From Chinchilla lanigera (Eukaryota; Chordata; Mammalia; Rodentia; Chinchillidae), in assembly GCF_000276665.1 (NCBI RefSeq), contig NW_004955460.1, forward strand, positions 301,802 through 365,801: a DNA stretch of 64,000 nt, read 5' to 3'. The first letter of the stretch is position 1; each line of letters starts with the position of its first letter. Both the position numbers and the translations under genes were made by a program. Positions 35,156-49,195 of the stretch are shown here, one piece after another. The notes below the pieces were generated by a model. It did no database searches and had not been told where the DNA came from. It saw only the letters and a program-made list of their open reading frames with translations.

Positions 35156-35999
35156 TGAAAAAAAGATTTGAATGCTTAAATTAATGATTATATATATATA
35201 ATACTAAATTCTAAAGATTAAAGACATCCCCCATATTAGAGATGCTGTGCAAGGAGTTACAATAAAGATATGATAAAATGACTTACATAATCCCAGTGTT
35301 CTCATTTCATATACAACAGCTGTCCTGGAATCCATCACTTTTCAGATACTGAAATGTGTACTGAATTTTACATATCCCTCAAACTCTGTATCATAGAACT
35401 TACACATTCCATCCTATCTTGGTAAATATTCTTTGTAAGCAATATTAGATAAATGTTAAATTTCTATAATATATACTCCCTGACTGAGAACAGAAAAACG
35501 GCAGCAAGTGGTGCTGGGCATTGTTACTAATTCCTATTTAGTTTTACAGCTTTATACTATTTTAGAGTTTATTTTAGCTTTATTTTCTTTCAGAGTACAA
35601 GGAACACAAGTAACACCCTGTTCACATACAAGGCATAAAATTAATTTTGTTTTACATTTTTCATCTGAAAATTAATTTGAAAATTAATTTTGTTTTATCT
35701 GAAATTAATTTTGTTTTACATTTTTCACATTTCTCCTTCTTTTAATACATTGAAAATAATGAGACATTTACATAGTCAGGTCTCTTTAACTTTTCTTTTC
35801 CCAGTGAAGAAAAACACTTTCATTTCTGACACATTTCAGACAACATGGGTAACAAGGTTACAAAAATAGCAAATGACCACTGTGGTTGGGTTGATCTCAA
35901 ATGTAATTAAGAGGTGAGGCCTTTAGAGCCTGCAACCGATTTTGTGAAAACACAAAAGTTTTGGAACGTATCTTTTTACTCAATGCTCAAAGAAACTGG
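35156..35999. other. Intergenic or distal HECW1 3' UTR, unassigned
   Basis: AT-rich. About 35639-35735 contains diverged direct repeats of attaattttgttttacattt. No gene recognised. Confidence 0.5.
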
Positions 36000-37250
36000 A
36001 TATTTATTTTGACACAAACGAATGTGCCTCTGGAGGATTGCTATGGATGGAGGAGAAGTACATATTGCCCTTGATCCCTAACAAGCACCGTCACTCTCTG
36101 CAGCTTCTTAGTGTGGTCTCCGCGGATGACCCAATGTGGAGGAACTTGACCACCATGATTTAAAAAAGAAAACAGTGTATGAAAACAATAGCTTAAAGAA
36201 AAAACAAAGTTCGCCTGCTGAGTAAGGAAACTTGGCTTTAACAAAAGTCGTGAAATTAACTACACATTTTTTTTTTCTGCTGTGAAGAACTGTACCTAGA
36301 CTGAACAAAACAGTACAGAACCCAGGTATTCAAAACAATGTACTATGTCCTTCATCTCCTTTCTCCTATTTGTTTTACCACATTTTATGCAACACAAGGA
36401 GGTTGAAACCTCATCCTTTCGCCTACGTCAGCGAAGACTTCTTTCGTAAACATGTGCACAAGTTTGTGCTTCTCGTGTGGTGTTTATTGGAGGTGCTCAC
36501 CCACCTCCTGACTTCTCTGAATTCAAGTTGAGCCCACGGTCCCCACAATCACTGGGATGCACTGCGTCACGTCAGCAGGGAGTGTTTAGCTTGATGTTGT
36601 TAATTATTGGACATGTCATATTTGCACCATTTGTCTAGGCTAGTTCCGGCTGATGGGACTGATGCCACCTATGAATCATGAGTTGAATGTATAAAAAGTT
36701 CAGTGTTGCCACTTGCTGTCCTTCGGGTGGGTAGCACACATGGGGAAAAGCAGAGTGGGAGGAAAACAAAGGGTTAATCAGCTCCTAGGTCTGGAGTTGA
36801 TTGTCAGAAATGATAAAAAGTGGTGGCTCTGCTCAGAAGATATGGGCATATAAAAGCTTGGAATGCAAATGCTTAAATTTTCCCTTAAACGATAGAAATG
36901 GAAGTAAACATTTATTACCATTTGGTCGAGAATAGCATTGCTTGCATTCATATTTCATTGTTAGTAATGGAGGTATGTGGAGATATACACAGACCTTGAG
37001 ACAGCTGTTTTTTTGTTTTAATATTGCATACAGGCTAGCAGTTCATTGGAAACAGAGGAGAGAAGCCTGAAGGTTAGATCTTAGAAGAAGGCAGTTCTTC
37101 ATGCACAGCTTTGTCAATCCTGATTTGGTTTGAAAATAAAAATAATGGAATACCAAAATCAAAGGAGAGTTGATTAAGGGGATAGGAAAGGGATCATCCC
37201 AGAAAGGGTGATGTCACTGGCCACGAAAACGTCAGTGAGGTTCTGTTTCC
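36000..37250 (-). other. HECW1: Probable HECW1 3' UTR (end uncertain)
   Basis: Sequence directly downstream of the HECW1 stop on the minus strand, largely free of recognisable SINEs. Candidate AATAAA signals on the minus strand occur at 36483-36488 and 36003-36008. The human HECW1 3' UTR is several kilobases long as I remember it, so the real end could lie further left. No cleavage site can be fixed from sequence alone. Confidence 0.5.
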
Positions 37251-39425
<2,175 letters not shown>

Positions 39426-39427
39426 CA

Positions 39428-39600
39428 TCCCAGTCTAGCCACTGGCCAGCTTTATGACCTTGGGAAAGTCAGTTAATCTTTTGAGCCTCAGTTTTCTCAC
39501 TTGTAAAATGGGGCTAATAATACATGCGGTGTGCACCTAAGAGAGTTATTGAGAGGCTCACTGAGAGAACGCGCATAAATGCCTTTCTTAACCTGTGAAT
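39428..39600 (+). repeat. MIR SINE
   Basis: tatgaccttgggaaagtcag, gcctcagttttctcacttgt and aaatggggctaataataca are near-consensus MIR. Confidence 0.9.
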
Positions 39601-39999
39601 CATCATGTAAACATGAGGCTCGCTAATAACGCAGTCATGACTTGGATAATGACTTGAGGAACTGTGTCATGCTTGTGACTTAAGACCCTGGGCTTTTCCA
39701 ATGACCTACTGGCAAGTGAATCACCTTCAATCTCCTAATTGATGTTTTCAAACTCCACAAGGATCTTCCCACTCCTGCCATGTCAAATTCCATAGTGCTG
39801 ATGTCAACCTAGGGTTCTGGAAACTTTGGGATGATTCTGGGTTTAGATTGTATTGCTTGATGCACTGTGTAGCCCTCTGACCCATGCTATCTTCTCAGCT
39901 GCTTCCTCTGTCTCCTCGAGTTTTTCTAAGTTATTGGTTGAAGTGTTAACCAATACAGTGCCAGAGAAAGTCTTGTCCACTAGAGACTACTCAGAAGCA

Positions 40000-40420
40000 T
40001 CCAATAGAAACAACAGAGGCAGCCACAATGACTGCTGGTGGTTGTTCACTCAGCCATGAGGCCAGTTGAGAAAGTTGTGTAATCCCTTCACACATCTCTT
40101 CCTGCTGCCTAACCACAGGCTCATTCATTCAGATGGGTCTCATGCTCATTCCTGCTGAACCCACTCTTTTAAAGCTCATCAATACCCCTCTCCAAAATGC
40201 AGAAGCCCATGCTCTACCCCACCTACTCAAACTCCTGAAAGCCCAAAAGAAATAAACCTTTCCTCTTTTTTTTTGGTACCAGAAATTGAACTCAGGACCT
40301 TGCGCCTGCCTGCCAGGCAAGTGGTGTGCCACTGAGCTATATCCCCGGCTCACCTTTCCTCTTTTTAAGGTGATGTTTCCCTAGTGTTTGTACAGTAACA
40401 GAAAGTGGATTAACACAAGT
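40000..40420 (+). repeat. MaLR/ERVL-type LTR interrupted by an ID SINE
   Basis: The end aagaaataaacctttcctct ... ggtgatgtttccctagtgtt ... gtggattaacacaag has the LTR polyadenylation-signal and 3'-end layout. It is split by the ID at 40266-40351. The left boundary is uncertain. Confidence 0.65.
40256..40365 (-). repeat. ID SINE with target-site duplication
   Basis: Antisense ID body inserted in the LTR. The direct repeat acctttcctctttt occurs at 40256-40269 and 40352-40365. Confidence 0.92.
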
Positions 40421-40806
40421 GGTCATGACAACATAGACAGGTCTGTATACAATACAAATCTTATTTTTTAATTAGAAAATATCAGATGAAGAAATAGGGA
40501 TTAATGTTATCTTCTGTTTGTCCAAGCAGTATTTATCATATGAGATCAGGCATGTTCACGATGGTGCGGCATAGACTTGAAGTGATATTTGTTACCATAC
40601 TGTTTCTATAGGAGCATCTCTTGGTGCTCTTTATATCACCGGTCAGAAGTATGTTACCCAGAGTGACAAAGAATAGATGCATGGCTTGAGGAGTTTGTTC
40701 TGTAAAACTGCTTGGGCTGCTACTGCCTCCTTTCCTAAATTTATCCCATAATTGTTATTTCATAGGGTACTGTATAGAGCCTCAGTGACACTCATAGTCT
40801 CATTCT

Positions 40807-41030
40807 CAAATGCTTTAAGGCTGGGGATTTAGCTCAGCGGCAAAGCGCTTGCCTGGCAAGCACAAGGTCGTGAGTTCGGTTCCCGGTACCCGAGGGGGGG
40901 AAAAAAAAATATTTAGGGGCTGGGGATTTAGCTCTGCGGCAAAAGCACCTGCTTGGCAAGCGCAAGGTCGTGAGTTCGGTTCCCAGTACCGGAGAAAAAC
41001 AAAACAAAACAAAACAAAAAAATGCTTTAA
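40807..41030 (+). repeat. Tandem pair of ID SINEs within one target-site duplication
   Basis: First ID body starts at 40819 and ends with an A-rich tail at about 40910. The second starts at 40916 and ends with (CAAAA)n at about 41019. The direct repeat aaatgctttaa occurs outside the pair (40808-40818 and 41020-41030), not between the two units. Both have recognisable A and B boxes. Confidence 0.93.
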
Positions 41031-41049
41031 AACTAAGTGGGAAAAATAT

Positions 41050-41050
<1 letters not shown>

Positions 41051-41090
<40 letters not shown>
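41051..41090 (+). repeat. (AC)n microsatellite
   Basis: Perfect dinucleotide run of 20 units. Confidence 0.98.
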
Positions 41091-41092
<2 letters not shown>

Positions 41093-41522
41093 ATATGTAA
41101 CTTTCCCTTTAACTATCAAGTGATAGGCTATGGAGGCACAATATGCTTTTATATGTGCTGGAAGGATTAGTTTGGGACTCCAGCATCTTTACATTCATGT
41201 TCTTAATTCCCTCCCCCAATTTTAGGCATTCCTCTTTAAGGGAAGTTTGACCAAACATACATTCGAAACCTTCCCTTGACTGATATACAGACCAATAATT
41301 ACAGCCCCAATACTGTTAAAACCAAGACTGTAATCTCAACCCAACTCTCAGGGACGTCTCACCTATACCCTCTACTAATAACTCAAGTAACAACAATAAC
41401 TACCAATAACTCTGGGTGACAAGCAAGAGCTCATCTCAAAGGATGATCATACAACCTCCAATAGCAGAGATAAAATTTGCCTTTTGCAGGGAGTTTCCTG
41501 AAGGTTTGCAGGAGCTCTGTAC

Positions 41523-41721
41523 CTGGGGAGAGATGTGATTTTCCCCCACTTCTCAATGCAGAAACGCCGAAGCCCGTTGCTGCCTCGGAGAGCTGCGAAG
41601 CCTTCGTAGGGCACACTGGATGTTCCTGTGACGAACTGCAGTAATCTCAGTCTCTGCTCATTATTGAAGCGCTCCACTGCAGCCCAGAACCAGCGGATCA
41701 CGAGATGCCCATCATGATAGC
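41523..41721 (-). CDS. HECW1: HECW1 penultimate coding exon: HECT C-lobe core
   Basis: The exon has two bases completing a glycine codon, 65 full codons starting [20 protein letters not shown], and two bases of a split arginine codon. It contains the [23 protein letters not shown] motif region, followed by the [20 protein letters not shown] stretch that precedes the catalytic cysteine in HECT ligases. The acceptor is TGATCAG before 41721 and the donor GTACAG after 41523. A 4.16-kb intron separates it from the last exon. Confidence 0.97.
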
Positions 41722-41879
41722 CTGATCAGGGCAAAGAGCGGGAGGAAAAGGAGGATGTGGAGGAGCAGGGGGCAAAGGGGAGAAAATGGAACAGGTGCGG
41801 TATATTAACTTTACAGTGGCTTTGGATCTGCTGATTTTGCTTTTTCTCTCTTCCTCTTTCCCCTTTCTTCCTTTTTGTG

Positions 41880-42030
41880 GTACTAGACACTGAACACAGA
41901 GCCTTCCCAGCCTGCTTACAATTTTACAATTTTGAGACAGGGTCTCACTAAATCCCTAAGTTGCCCACACTTGGCTCAAACTCGAGATCTTTCTACCTCA
42001 GCCTCGCAGAGTGCTGGAATTACAGACTTG
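41880..42030 (-). repeat. B1-like SINE, antisense
   Basis: gagacagggtctcactaaat ... ctacctcagcctcgcagagt ... gctggaattacagac. Confidence 0.75.
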
Positions 42031-43055
42031 TGGCTGATTTTTCTAAAAATGACCTTTAGATAGGTTAGGTCTAAAACAATTTGTATAGCTAGGTCAAGTT
42101 TTAAAACAAAAGCAGATTTAGAAAAATAGCTGTTTTATAAAAGGACCTTATATTCTGGAGATGTCCTCAGAGATATTTCCTATTTAAACAACTGGGACAC
42201 CACTTTAAATATCCCTGCCTTACATAAATGTCCATGAGGAACAGAAAGGGTTGGTAGAGACAGACCCTCTGTAGATGCAGGATTTCATTCTATTTCCTTT
42301 GTTCTGATGTTTTGCCTTCTGGCAAAGCCATACCTCAGGAGCCTTGAAAGAGGCTGGGGGTGAACAGCAAGGGTGGCTGACAGTACTGGGCAGCTGGCAG
42401 TCATCACAGCTGCCAAAAGAAGCCCTGCACCATTAAGCAGTAGTTCCTGGGCCTGGTGAGACAGACCCACAGCAGAGGGCCCTCTCCCGGTAGGCTGGAA
42501 AGGCCAAGCTTGATCAATTAAGATAAATGATACTTCATAAACACCAGGGGCATCCAGAGATGGGAAATCCACGTGGGCTGAGGCAGAAACAGAGAATGCT
42601 TCATAAAGGACTTGGGGTCTGAGTTCAAGGTGGGAAGGATTTGGGTAAGTGGAGAAAAGGGGAATGACATTTCTGGCATAGGAAATTACAACAAGGATGA
42701 AAAAAAAAAACCATGCAGGGATTGTTTAGCTGGTCAGCACAGAGCAGACCTGATGAGGAGAGAAAGGAAATTACTGGCGGTGTTGGAGGCCTTGACATCT
42801 AGGCGGGGATGTTCTGACCGACACCATAGAGCAACAGTTTCCACACCAGGCCAACCTAGAAGTTCTGGTTGCAGAGTATAGTGCTGGGCGAGGGAGCTAA
42901 TGGCACTCCTAGTTCTTGCTCTCTAATCCATTGATTGGGTTTCTCCATAATATTTTATGTGAAGGAAGGGTTATGAGACTTAAAAAAAGAACTTTTACAA
43001 AAGTCTATAAGGCGTATGCTTTGTGGGTAGGGAAATGGCCTAATGAAAACGAAGT
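42031..43055. other. HECW1 intron, unassigned
   Basis: No exon or named repeat recognised. Confidence 0.5.
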
Positions 43056-43057
43056 TT

Positions 43058-43230
43058 AAGGCCAGGCATGGTGGTACACCCCTGTAACCCAGCACTCTGG
43101 GAGGCTGGGGTAAGAGGATGGCGAGTATGAGTCTACTAGCCTGGGCAACTTCGTGACTCAGAGAGACCCAGTGTCAAAAATAAAACATTAAGAAAAAGGG
43201 CTGGGGTGGTAGCTCAGTGTGAAGTTCCCG
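43058..43230 (+). repeat. B1 SINE plus ID-like fragment
   Basis: B1 body about 43060-43190 (ggccaggcatggtggtacac, cagcactctgggaggctggg). It is followed by a truncated ID start (gggctggggtggtagctcag). Confidence 0.8.
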
Positions 43231-43299
43231 GCTTAACCAGGAACTTCTAGCTAGCTAAAGGTCTAGCTAGCTCTAAAGTATTGTCATCACCCCAAAAGG

Positions 43300-43415
43300 G
43301 AACCCTGTACCCAATAATCGGTTGCCCCCCACTGTGAATGTACTCAATTGTGCTGAATTGCTCACTTTAAAATATGTCAATTTCACCCAACAAAAATTAA
43401 AAAAAAAAAATGACG
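43300..43415 (+). repeat. Old L1 3' end with A tail
   Basis: gtgctgaattgctcacttta followed by aaatatgtcaatttcaccca and a poly-A stretch matches the L1M 3' terminus. Confidence 0.7.
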
Positions 43416-43452
43416 AACTGTATTTGTGACAGGATCATCACACCCGGGCTCA

Positions 43453-43584
<132 letters not shown>

Positions 43585-43724
43585 TTAGCTTCAGCACAGA
43601 GGCCCATATGCCAAGGGAGGTGACGGTCACCATCATTATTGCTGTGGGTTAAACTGGGGACGTGACATCATTTACCATTTCTTTTTTTTTTTCGTTTCAG
43701 CATGCAATTATGTTTACATTCAAA

Positions 43725-44050
43725 ATCACTGTTATTTTCTGAATCTTTGTCCCTCTCCCCATTCGCGGGTTGAAATCTTCACCTTCAAGGTGATGGCCTT
43801 AGGAGGTGAGGCCTTTGGGGTCAGCAGTTGCACCCCTCATGAATGGGACTCATGATCTTTATCAAAGAGGCTCCAGAAAGACCCCTTTTCCTTCCACCGA
43901 ATGAGGACATAACAAGCTGCCGTTTGTGAACCATAAGACACTGAATCTATTAATGCGTCTTCATCTTGGACTTCCCAGCCTCCAAAAATTGTGAGAAGTA
44001 GAATTCTGGTGCTTCTGTGCTCCTGGATGGAGTGTGGTATTCTGGTAACC
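43725..44050 (+). repeat. MLT1-type solo LTR
   Basis: Contains ccttaggaggtgaggccttt, tcatcttggacttcccagcc and tccaaaaattgtgagaagta, the MLT1/MST signature set. Confidence 0.8.
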
Positions 44051-44280
44051 CGAATGGATGAAGGCAGTCACTGAGGTAAATGTCTTGGTGCAAACCCTTC
44101 ATAGACTGGCAATAAAAAACAGACCCCAGGGTCTGCATCACCTCAGGCACGCATTTCAGGAGGAAGGTTGCAAACGAACCTGACTTGACTTTCTGAAATC
44201 ACAGTGAAGTTTCCAAGAAACATTGTCCCCCAAGGAGCCTCAAGGAGCAGGGGCCCTGACAGCCTTCCCTGGGGCCTCAC

Positions 44281-44427
44281 CTCATAGAAGCCCCGCACCA
44301 GTGCCTCCGTCTGCTGCACCACGCCGCGCTCCACCCGCCACTTCACCATCCTCTCGATGTACTCCTTCTTGTTCTTCTCTGTCACCTGGGTGTTGGCTCC
44401 TCCAGACTTCAACTCCCTTTCTGTTAC
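44281..44427 (-). CDS. HECW1: HECW1 exon: HECT N-lobe, E2-binding side
   Basis: Forty-nine whole codons, phase 0 on both sides, starting [20 protein letters not shown] and ending in RGFYE. The L-x-x-G-G-x-N-x-x-V-T-x-x-N-K pattern followed by [20 protein letters not shown] is the standard mid-N-lobe signature of NEDD4-type HECT domains. The acceptor is CCATAG before 44427 and the donor GTGAGG after 44281. Confidence 0.97.
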
Positions 44428-45190
44428 CTATGGGGAAACAGGAAGCCATGATGCTTGTCCATGAATCTCATCTGTTGGACCAACATTTTGATTTTCAGAG
44501 GAGATCTCAGCATCTCACAGGGCTTGCAGATTGTATTTCCCCCTCCCTTCTCTTCCCTTTTCTCCCCTCTCCCCCACTTCTTTTCTTTCTGCTCTTTTCT
44601 TTTTGTGGCACTTTCTGTTCTTTTCTTTTTGTGGCATTCTCAATGGAGCGGTGGGAGCTAGGTGATCTGTGAGTAACTGTGATCATGGTACATTCGTGCG
44701 ATATCTCTCAAAGTATTTTAACTTCAGTTTCACAACAGTTCTATTACACAGCTTTTAGGATTTTTAAAAAATATTTCTCATAACTGATGTTCTCCAAATT
44801 TTAATTGTTAAATCTGCTCAGATGATTCCCTGATTAAATGGAAACTCATTTGATTAGAAAATTTACTATTATATAAAAAATACTAGTAGCAAACAAATGA
44901 GAAATCTTATCTGGTTAAATAGTACTGGGATACATATAAGCATTTTGGAGGATGTGATGAAAGTAATTATTCCTGTGGTTTCAGACAGCACAAATACCTT
45001 ACATATGTGTGGTATACTTTACAAAAATGGTGTCTGATCCACTGTCATGTGTAATTTAAAAAACTGTATAAAGGGGATCCATGTCATAACAAGAAAAAGA
45101 AGGAAGAGGACATGGGCAGATTTATTAAAGGAAATAATATTTGAATGAATGAGATTCTTTGTCCTGTAGATTAAAAGCAAGATCCTATAA
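44428..45190. other. HECW1 intron with a pyrimidine-rich tandem repeat
   Basis: At 44586-44637 a 26-bp unit (tttctgctcttttctttttg then tggcac) is repeated twice in a T/C-rich tract. The rest is unassigned AT-rich DNA. Confidence 0.55.
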
Positions 45191-45194
45191 CCCT

Positions 45195-45750
45195 ATGTTC
45201 TAGCAACCCTATTTTTGAAAATATATGGATTGAAAGCAGGGACTCAAACACATATTTGTCCACTCATGGTCATAGCAGCAGTATTATTCATAATACCAGA
45301 AAAGGTGGAAGACATTCAGAAGCCCATCAACAAGTGAATGGATGAATGATAAAGCTGACACATATAACGGACTATCACTCAGCCTTAAAAAGAAGGAAAA
45401 CTCCGACACATGCTCCCACAGGAATGAACCTTGAAGACATTATGTTAAGTAAAATAAGTCAGTCACAAAAGAGCAATGTTGCATGTTTCCCCTTTCATGA
45501 AATATGTGGAGCAATCAAGTTCATAGAAATGGAAGTTGAATGGAGTTGCCAAGAGCTGGGGGGTGAGAGAAATGGAAACTTCTTGTTTAATGGGTAGAGT
45601 TTCAGTTTTGCAAGACAAAACGGTGCTGGAGATTGGATGACCTACAGTGAGAATGTACTTAATAATATTAAGGTGTACACTTACAATGAATAATATTAAG
45701 GTGTACACATACAATGGTTAAGATGGTAAATTTTGTTATATGTTGCTAAA
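45195..45750 (+). mobile_element. Old L1 LINE 3' portion, sense
   Basis: Sense L1 landmarks: acattcagaagcccatcaac aagtgaatgg, ggactatcactcagccttaa, aaaataagtcagtcacaaaa, and the 3' end gttaagatggtaaattttgt. It contains a 28-bp internal tandem duplication (45661-45716). No coding frame. Confidence 0.8.
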
Positions 45751-45754
45751 GCTT

Positions 45755-46115
45755 GTTTTTAGATGTCCCTCCAAAGCCTCATGCGGTCATAAGTGGGACA
45801 TTTTCAGAGGTGGCTGAATCTAGAATGTGTGAAACTAGAAGTGATTCATGGTGCAATACTAGGATCAAGGTCACTAGGATAAAAGGTGTGAGTGTCACCT
45901 GGTCTAAGAAGCCTGCATAAGATATAAGGGATAGAAAGAGTGGGGGTTGATTTTTATTGTTTTGCTACTTTCTGCCTGCCATGAACTGGATCTTCTCAGA
46001 GATACCACTCTGCCTTGAAGTCAGCTAATTAAGGACTGTAGAGGTACAATTCCCTCCTTTAACTTTGAGTGTCAGGTATTTTATCTCAGCAATTAGAAAA
46101 GTAACTAAGACATAT
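45755..46115 (+). repeat. LTR (MaLR/ERVL-like)
   Basis: Ends with cagcaattagaaaagtaact aagaca, the same end as the LTR at 48590-48957 (gaggaaagtaactaagaca), after a 'gtgtcaggtattttatctca' segment. It finishes about 55 bases from the HECW1 exon donor at 46169. Confidence 0.6.
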
Positions 46116-46168
46116 GTATTTGCCACAATAAAACACAAAATTCTTTTCCATGCCCACAAAGCACAAAC

Positions 46169-46298
46169 CTGTCCAAAAACTTCTTCGTTAACAGTGAAAG
46201 TGAGGTCAAGGATATCTGTGATGTTGTTGTCCTTCATCCATTGCAAGCTCTGGTGGAATTCCTCATCCAGATACTCCAGGTCACTCAAGTCACAGGGC
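46169..46298 (-). CDS. HECW1: HECW1 exon: HECT N-lobe
   Basis: One base completes a leucine codon, followed by 43 codons starting [20 protein letters not shown] and ending in NEEVFGQ. This is the segment after the RPFYKALL helix and includes the S-L-x-W-M/I pattern shared with NEDD4 ligases. The acceptor is CACGCAG before 46298 and the donor GTTTGT after 46169. The donor is weaker than the others but has a GT at the expected phase. An LTR-derived sequence ends about 55 bases downstream of the donor. Confidence 0.97.
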
Positions 46299-46589
46299 CT
46301 GCGTGGATCCCAAGGGAGTAAGATGGGCAGAATTATTAGCGGCCATATTGCTGCCCAGGCTCCACTGAAAAATGTAGTTCTGCCACTTTTGGCTGAAACA
46401 GTGCAGACTTAATCTAACCATTTGATAATTTTGAATATGTAACTGAATCAGTATATTCCACAATTTTGGTTCATTCAATAATTCTCTTTTGAAAACAAGC
46501 TATTAAAATAGTTACAATAATAAATGAAACAATTATAAATAATTACTGACTCATGGACTCTCATTTTAAAGCAACTATGAGGTGGGATT

Positions 46590-46790
46590 GAAACGTACAG
46601 AGAACGTTTAAATAAAAAAAATTATAGTAAAAGACATTACCATTAATTCCCCTCAAAGTACTCTCCCTCTCTTCTGATTCAAAACATTTATCTTTCATGG
46701 TCATTTTGATTGGCATAAACGTGCCAGAAGGGAGGAGGCAGGCTTCTGAGAATTAATGGCAATGTGTCTTTTGTTGTAATGGATTTTTAA
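46590..46790. mobile_element. Deleted mariner with inverted ends
   Basis: The left part (aaaagacattaccattaatt cccctc, and tttatctttcatggtcattt) matches the antisense mariner seen at 16853-17200. The right part (gagaattaatggcaatgtgt cttttgttgtaat) is the reverse complement of the left end. No catalytic motif remains. Confidence 0.65.
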
Positions 46791-47146
46791 AAATTGAAAC
46801 ATTCACTGTGTTTTAAACATTCACTGTGTGTAAGGTGTAAGCAAATCATTTCTGCTTAATAGTTTAACGCAATGTCTGAATATTATAATTTTTATAGAAA
46901 CTGATTTATGCATATTACATGATGTTTTGCTAATGGAGTCTTTCCTTATGCTTACATACATGCTCAAAATGCCTTTAACTGCACTAAAAAGTATATGTCA
47001 TATGCAAAACATTCAGAACAGGAAACCACGGAGGAACCTATCAGGAATGACTGGAGCAAAACAGAGACAAAGGGCCCAAGGCACCACGGAGACCAGCCCT
47101 GCTGTCCTGCACAAGGGCTGTGTAACCACTGCCTCCCACACACTTA

Positions 47147-48090
<944 letters not shown>

Positions 48091-48235
48091 CCACCCAACC
48101 AGTTTTTCATCTAATCATAGACGTGGTTGTGACTTTTCTCACATCAGCCCAACTACCTCACCTCTGACTGCCTCCCATGAGGCTCTTCTTCAAGATTCTC
48201 TACCGCACACAAGGTACAATAAAAATACAGTGAAT

Positions 48236-48365
48236 GTTTACATTTAAAAAATTAAAGTAAAATGCACATTGCCAAGAATCCCCCTCAAAATACCCCTCCC
48301 CTTCTTATCCCATGTTGTTGCCACTTTCTAAAGCAGTTCTGGAAGTCCTCTTTCAGATTTTTATA
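48236..48365 (-). mobile_element. Mariner 3' end fragment
   Basis: Antisense: caagaatccccctcaaaata ... gcagttctggaagtcctctt, matching the C-terminal coding end of the copy at 16853-17200. Confidence 0.75.
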
Positions 48366-48386
48366 AGGCATATAAAAAATACAAAT

Positions 48387-48530
48387 AGCCAGGTGTGGTG
48401 GTGCATGCCTGTAGTCCCAGCACTCAGGAGGCTGAGGCAGGAGGATTGCTGTGAGTTCAAGGTCAGACTGGGCTACATAGTGAGTATAAGACCAGTCTGA
48501 ACTACACAGCAAGACCTTGTCTGAAAAACA
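48387..48530 (+). repeat. B1 SINE
   Basis: Near-consensus: ccaggtgtggtggtgcatgc, gtagtcccagcactcaggag, gttcaaggtcagactgggct, with a duplicated segment and an A-rich tail. Confidence 0.92.
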
Positions 48531-48589
48531 ACAACAATGAATGCTGTTGCCTAAGGAAAAGGCAGGCTTGTAAAAACATCATAACGTGT

Positions 48590-48957
48590 CCGTTCATATC
48601 TACACGGCCCTCTAAAAACTCACATGCTCATAGCTGCGGCCATTGGAATGTGATTAGATTACGGCGGTTTACAGCTGACTTGCTTTTTATAAAACGGCAT
48701 CTGGTTGAAGGAGCTGGGACAGTGGGGGTGTGGCTGGGAAGGGCTTTTCTCCCTCCCCAGATTCTCCTTTCTCTGCTTCCATCTGTCATGCTGTGAGAAG
48801 CTGTCCTCTACCGTGCACCTCTACCATGCCACCCCGCCTTGCAGCCACCAGACTGTCTCCTGAAACCTTTGCTAACTGTGAGCCAAAATAAACCTCCCCT
48901 CCTTTAATTTGTTGGTGTCAGGTACTGTGGCCTAGCGATGAGGAAAGTAACTAAGAC
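48590..48957 (+). repeat. LTR (MaLR/ERVL-like)
   Basis: Contains aactgtgagccaaaataaac with the poly(A) signal context and ends ggtgtcaggtactgtggcct ... aagtaactaagaca. No internal region. Confidence 0.7.
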
Positions 48958-49195
48958 AGTCCTCATCCACCATCTTCACCGATCTGGCACCGTGCAACCT
49001 CTGGCTCTTTCCCAAAGTCAAATGACCACAAAACATAAACATTTTGAATCAGTTCAGGACACTGAGGCAGCCATGACAGTGCAATTAGAAGGACTTCCAG
49101 AACTGCTTCCTAAGTGTCAGGAATGATGGGATCAGTGTGTTCAAAGTGTGTATTCTGAACGGGATTCACGGCAATGTGTCTTTTACTTTAATAAT
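48958..49195 (+). mobile_element. Mariner C-terminal fragment, sense
   Basis: The sense frame carries FTDLAPCNLWLFPKSK-like coding (ggcaccgtgcaacctctggc region) followed by KHKHFESVQDTEAAMTVQLE. It ends with the terminal segment ttcacggcaatgtgtctttt. It faces the fragment at 48236-48365 in opposite orientation. Confidence 0.75.

Noticed and set aside
40819..41000. tRNA genes
   Set aside because: A and B boxes are present but the bodies do not fold as a full tRNA and carry A tails and target duplications: these are ID SINEs.
44223..44672. 149-codon plus-strand open frame
   Set aside because: It is antisense to the HECW1 exon at 44281-44427 and continues into simple T/C-rich repeat.
46065..46412. 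115-codon plus-strand open frame
   Set aside because: Shadow of the HECW1 exon at 46169-46298 on the opposite strand.
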